From Zygnema cylindricum (lineage: Eukaryota > Streptophyta > Zygnematophyceae > Zygnematales > Zygnemataceae): DNA of 23,719 nucleotides. Below the pieces are notes generated by a model. That model had not been told where the DNA came from. It saw only the letters and a program-made list of their open reading frames with translations, and searched no databases. The DNA lies in the NCBI GenBank assembly GCA_037447655.1, contig JBBHKE010001272.1, forward strand, positions 1 through 23,719, read 5' to 3'. Both the position numbers and the translations under genes were made by a program. Below, in pieces: positions 21,801-23,719 of this stretch (position 1 is the stretch's first letter; every line of letters starts with the position of its first letter).

Positions 21801-23135
21801 GCATGCATGCAGATTTGCTCTAATAGTTGTTGATAGTGCAACGGCTTTATATCGAGTTGACTACAGTGGGCGAGGTGAACTAGCAAATCGCCAACTACAT
21901 TTGGGACAATTCTTGAAAGGTTTACAGAGGATGGCTGATGAGGTGAGGCAAGTACAGAAGCCAGCCGCAGCGTCTGGTTCTGAAGTTTCTGTGCCAGAAG
22001 CTCTTGACAAAAAGTTTGGCGGAGCTGTTCATACTATGGTTGTCAGATCATTCCATCCACTCACTTATGGGCTGTAACTCTGGAACTACACTGTAAATCA
22101 CAGTTAGCGTTAATTACGCTATTCCCGTCCCGATTTTTCTGCCTTATGAACACAAAATAGTATTATTAATAGTTTCTCAATTCTAATTTTTTTCACGGTT
22201 CACAATCGTCCACATTATTGAACCGGAAATAGAAGTGTGAACACTCACACAGTCCTTAACGTAATTAATTTCAAACGCTAATTGCGATTAACACAGGATT
22301 GTCAGCTGAAAAAATTTAAAACATATTTGTTGAATCATGTCAGTTGAGTGTATCAGTTTTCAGCACCCTTATCATGGATGTTTTTACTATTGTTAAACAA
22401 AATGTTTATTTTAACGTTGCCCCGAGTCTAGCTCTCAAACATAAGGTTTCATATGTTTCTTTCCTTATGAATTCTGCGCTATTGCTTCATCCCATTGCAT
22501 TGCTGACAACTGGCCGCCTTTGCTCTTTGACGCAGTTCAATATCGCGGTAGTAATGACTAATCAAGTTGTAGCTCAAGTAGATCAAATGCCAACTTTTGG
22601 TGGTCCACAAGTAAAGCCTATAGGTGGCAACATTATGGCTCACTCTTCAACTACAAGGTATGCCCCAGATGCACATTCATGAGTCTCATATGCTGAGACG
22701 CAGGAAAGTGAAACAAAAAGTCATGTTTTTGAAGCCTGGGATTGTCGTTGTTCAATGCTAGATTGCTTGTTTTCATGGGTATTCTGTCACTTACTGTCTT
22801 CAGAGGACCCTACACTGTAAGAAAACTTTAACTTTAGGCGCTGCTTGACCGTGACCAAGTTCTGAGTAGCAGATTCATTCTTGCGCAATTTTACCTGTTC
22901 ATTCCGATCATTTTGACAGTCACTTCGATATATAGATGTTTCGGAGGAAGCTTCTTTATGCTAACTTGGAGTTTCTTTATCCCTTAACATTTGTTGCAGG
23001 TTAGCTTTGCGGAAAGGAAAGAGGAACGAGAGAATATGCAAAATTTACAGCTCGCCATGTCTGCCCGAAGCCGAGGCAGCTTTTATAATTACAACGGAAG
23101 GAATCGCGGATCCTAAGCCCGGCAATGATGACTAA
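18865..23135 (+). CDS. RAD51: RAD51 homologous-recombination recombinase
   Basis: Nine exons join in phase: 18865-18969, 19677-19821, 20061-20171, 20492-20583, 20919-21013, 21419-21532, 21813-21942, 22536-22657 and 23000-23135. They total 1,050 bases (349 residues); all introns are GT-AG, 239-707 bp. RAD51 coats single-stranded DNA in the nucleus and catalyses homology search and strand exchange. Visible features are an N-terminal helix-hairpin-helix lobe (about 40-84), the polymerisation motif GFTSA (Phe92, Ala95), Walker A GENRTGKS (133-140, Lys139), catalytic Glu169 in [11 protein letters not shown], Walker B LIVVDSA (Asp228), TNQVVAQVD with Gln274, loop L2 and GGNIMAH with His300. [14 protein letters not shown] and SPCLPEAEA favour RAD51 over DMC1. 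The length suits the family (human 339). Oddities: Asn135 replaces the usual Phe and Ser140 the usual Thr of the P-loop; introns 3 and 7 are open for 77 and 45 codons; intron 7 carries a transposon. Confidence 0.96.
22089..22297. mobile_element. CACCG-family element inside RAD51 intron 7
   Basis: The left end CACTGTAAATCACAGTTAGC is preceded by TA. The right end (AACGCTAATTGCGATTAACA, then CAG) is its degraded inverted match. The interior CCGTCCCGATTTTTCTGCC links it to the copies at 9828-10017 and 16845-16938. It is about 209 bp and non-coding, and it sits mid-intron, away from the splice sites. Confidence 0.65.
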
Positions 23136-23663
23136 ACTAAATACTGTGTTTGTATTACAACAGAGCTCATTTATGATTTTTGAGGCATTGCTAATTATGT
23201 ATCTTATAAGATGTTGTCTATCCAAAGGTGTATTGGTTTCTTTTACTTGTAGGTTTTGACAGTGTACTGTAGTTCAGGTAGCTGGGCTCGAAAATTCCAT
23301 TCTTTAATATGTAACCCTCTTCGGTATTCAGTGGAGTGCTAACTACTAAGCCGGGATTTTTTTTGAAACACAAACGTTTTCCAACAATTTGTGAATTCGT
23401 GAATGTACTCCTTGTGAGTTATTTACAGGTTTTTGGATTTATTACCCTGACCATGTTACTGTCACACCCTACATACTATATGAACAAAAAAAAACAAATA
23501 CCGTACAAATCCACACTAATGGTGGTGTGTGTTATTGTTGGAGAAGCATGTAGCAGAGATGGCAGATTTCTGAAATTTCCTTTTGATGGAAATCAAATGA
23601 TCTCGTCTGCTTACATGGATCTTGACGCTATGATGGGTTTTGCTGAGTCCTCTTTCTCTTCTA
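23136..23663 (+). other. RAD51 3' flank
   Basis: AT-rich 3' untranslated and downstream sequence. I could not assign a clear AATAAA signal or any further gene. Confidence 0.45.
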
Positions 23664-23665
23664 TG

Positions 23666-23719
<54 letters not shown>
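23664..23719. repeat. (CT)n microsatellite at window end
   Basis: Near-perfect CT dinucleotide repeat continuing to the last base, so its true length is unknown. Confidence 0.97.

Noticed and set aside
18865-23135. DMC1 rather than RAD51
   Set aside because: The motifs [30 protein letters not shown] and SPCLPEAEA follow RAD51; the DMC1-typical counterparts are absent.

Overview
This is eukaryotic nuclear DNA, most likely from a streptophyte (green plant lineage). I lean towards a charophyte-type alga but cannot prove it. The reasons are genes split by ordinary GT-AG introns of about 130-700 bp, a pentatricopeptide repeat protein ending in an SMR domain (a plant-lineage architecture), and intergenic DNA that is AT-rich and full of degraded transposon pieces, pyrimidine tracts and microsatellites. 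There are no bacterial operon features. A 208-base run of N marks an assembly gap at 11506-11713.

Layout. 1-1017 (minus): 5' part of an unrecognised acidic protein gene that runs off the left edge. 2169-2619: a two-copy tandem repeat and a solo transposon end. 2966-5258 (minus): a low-confidence small gene of three exons, with a 465-bp G-rich GA tract and a hexanucleotide microsatellite in its second intron. 6041-6535: GC-rich patch, a 13-bp triple repeat, a TATA box and a CT-rich leader, forming a convincing promoter for 6536-8720 (plus), a PPR-SMR protein with one intron. 8721-18600: no intact gene. It holds small inverted-repeat elements, diverged repeats, the assembly gap, and a broken hAT transposase (15460-16620, minus) surrounded by repeat modules rich in ACCG motifs. 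18865-23135 (plus): a complete RAD51 recombinase gene of nine exons. The window ends in a (CT)n microsatellite.

The two well-supported genes are independent housekeeping functions: an organelle RNA-binding protein and a nuclear homologous-recombination enzyme. The points most worth following up are an unusual P-loop in RAD51 (Asn where Phe is expected), a long open extension into RAD51 intron 7, a short inverted-repeat element family with about five members or solo ends in 24 kb (one inside RAD51), and the hAT fossil. I found no evidence of a wholly new biological system. All exon structures were deduced by hand from splice signals, reading phase and family similarity remembered rather than searched.
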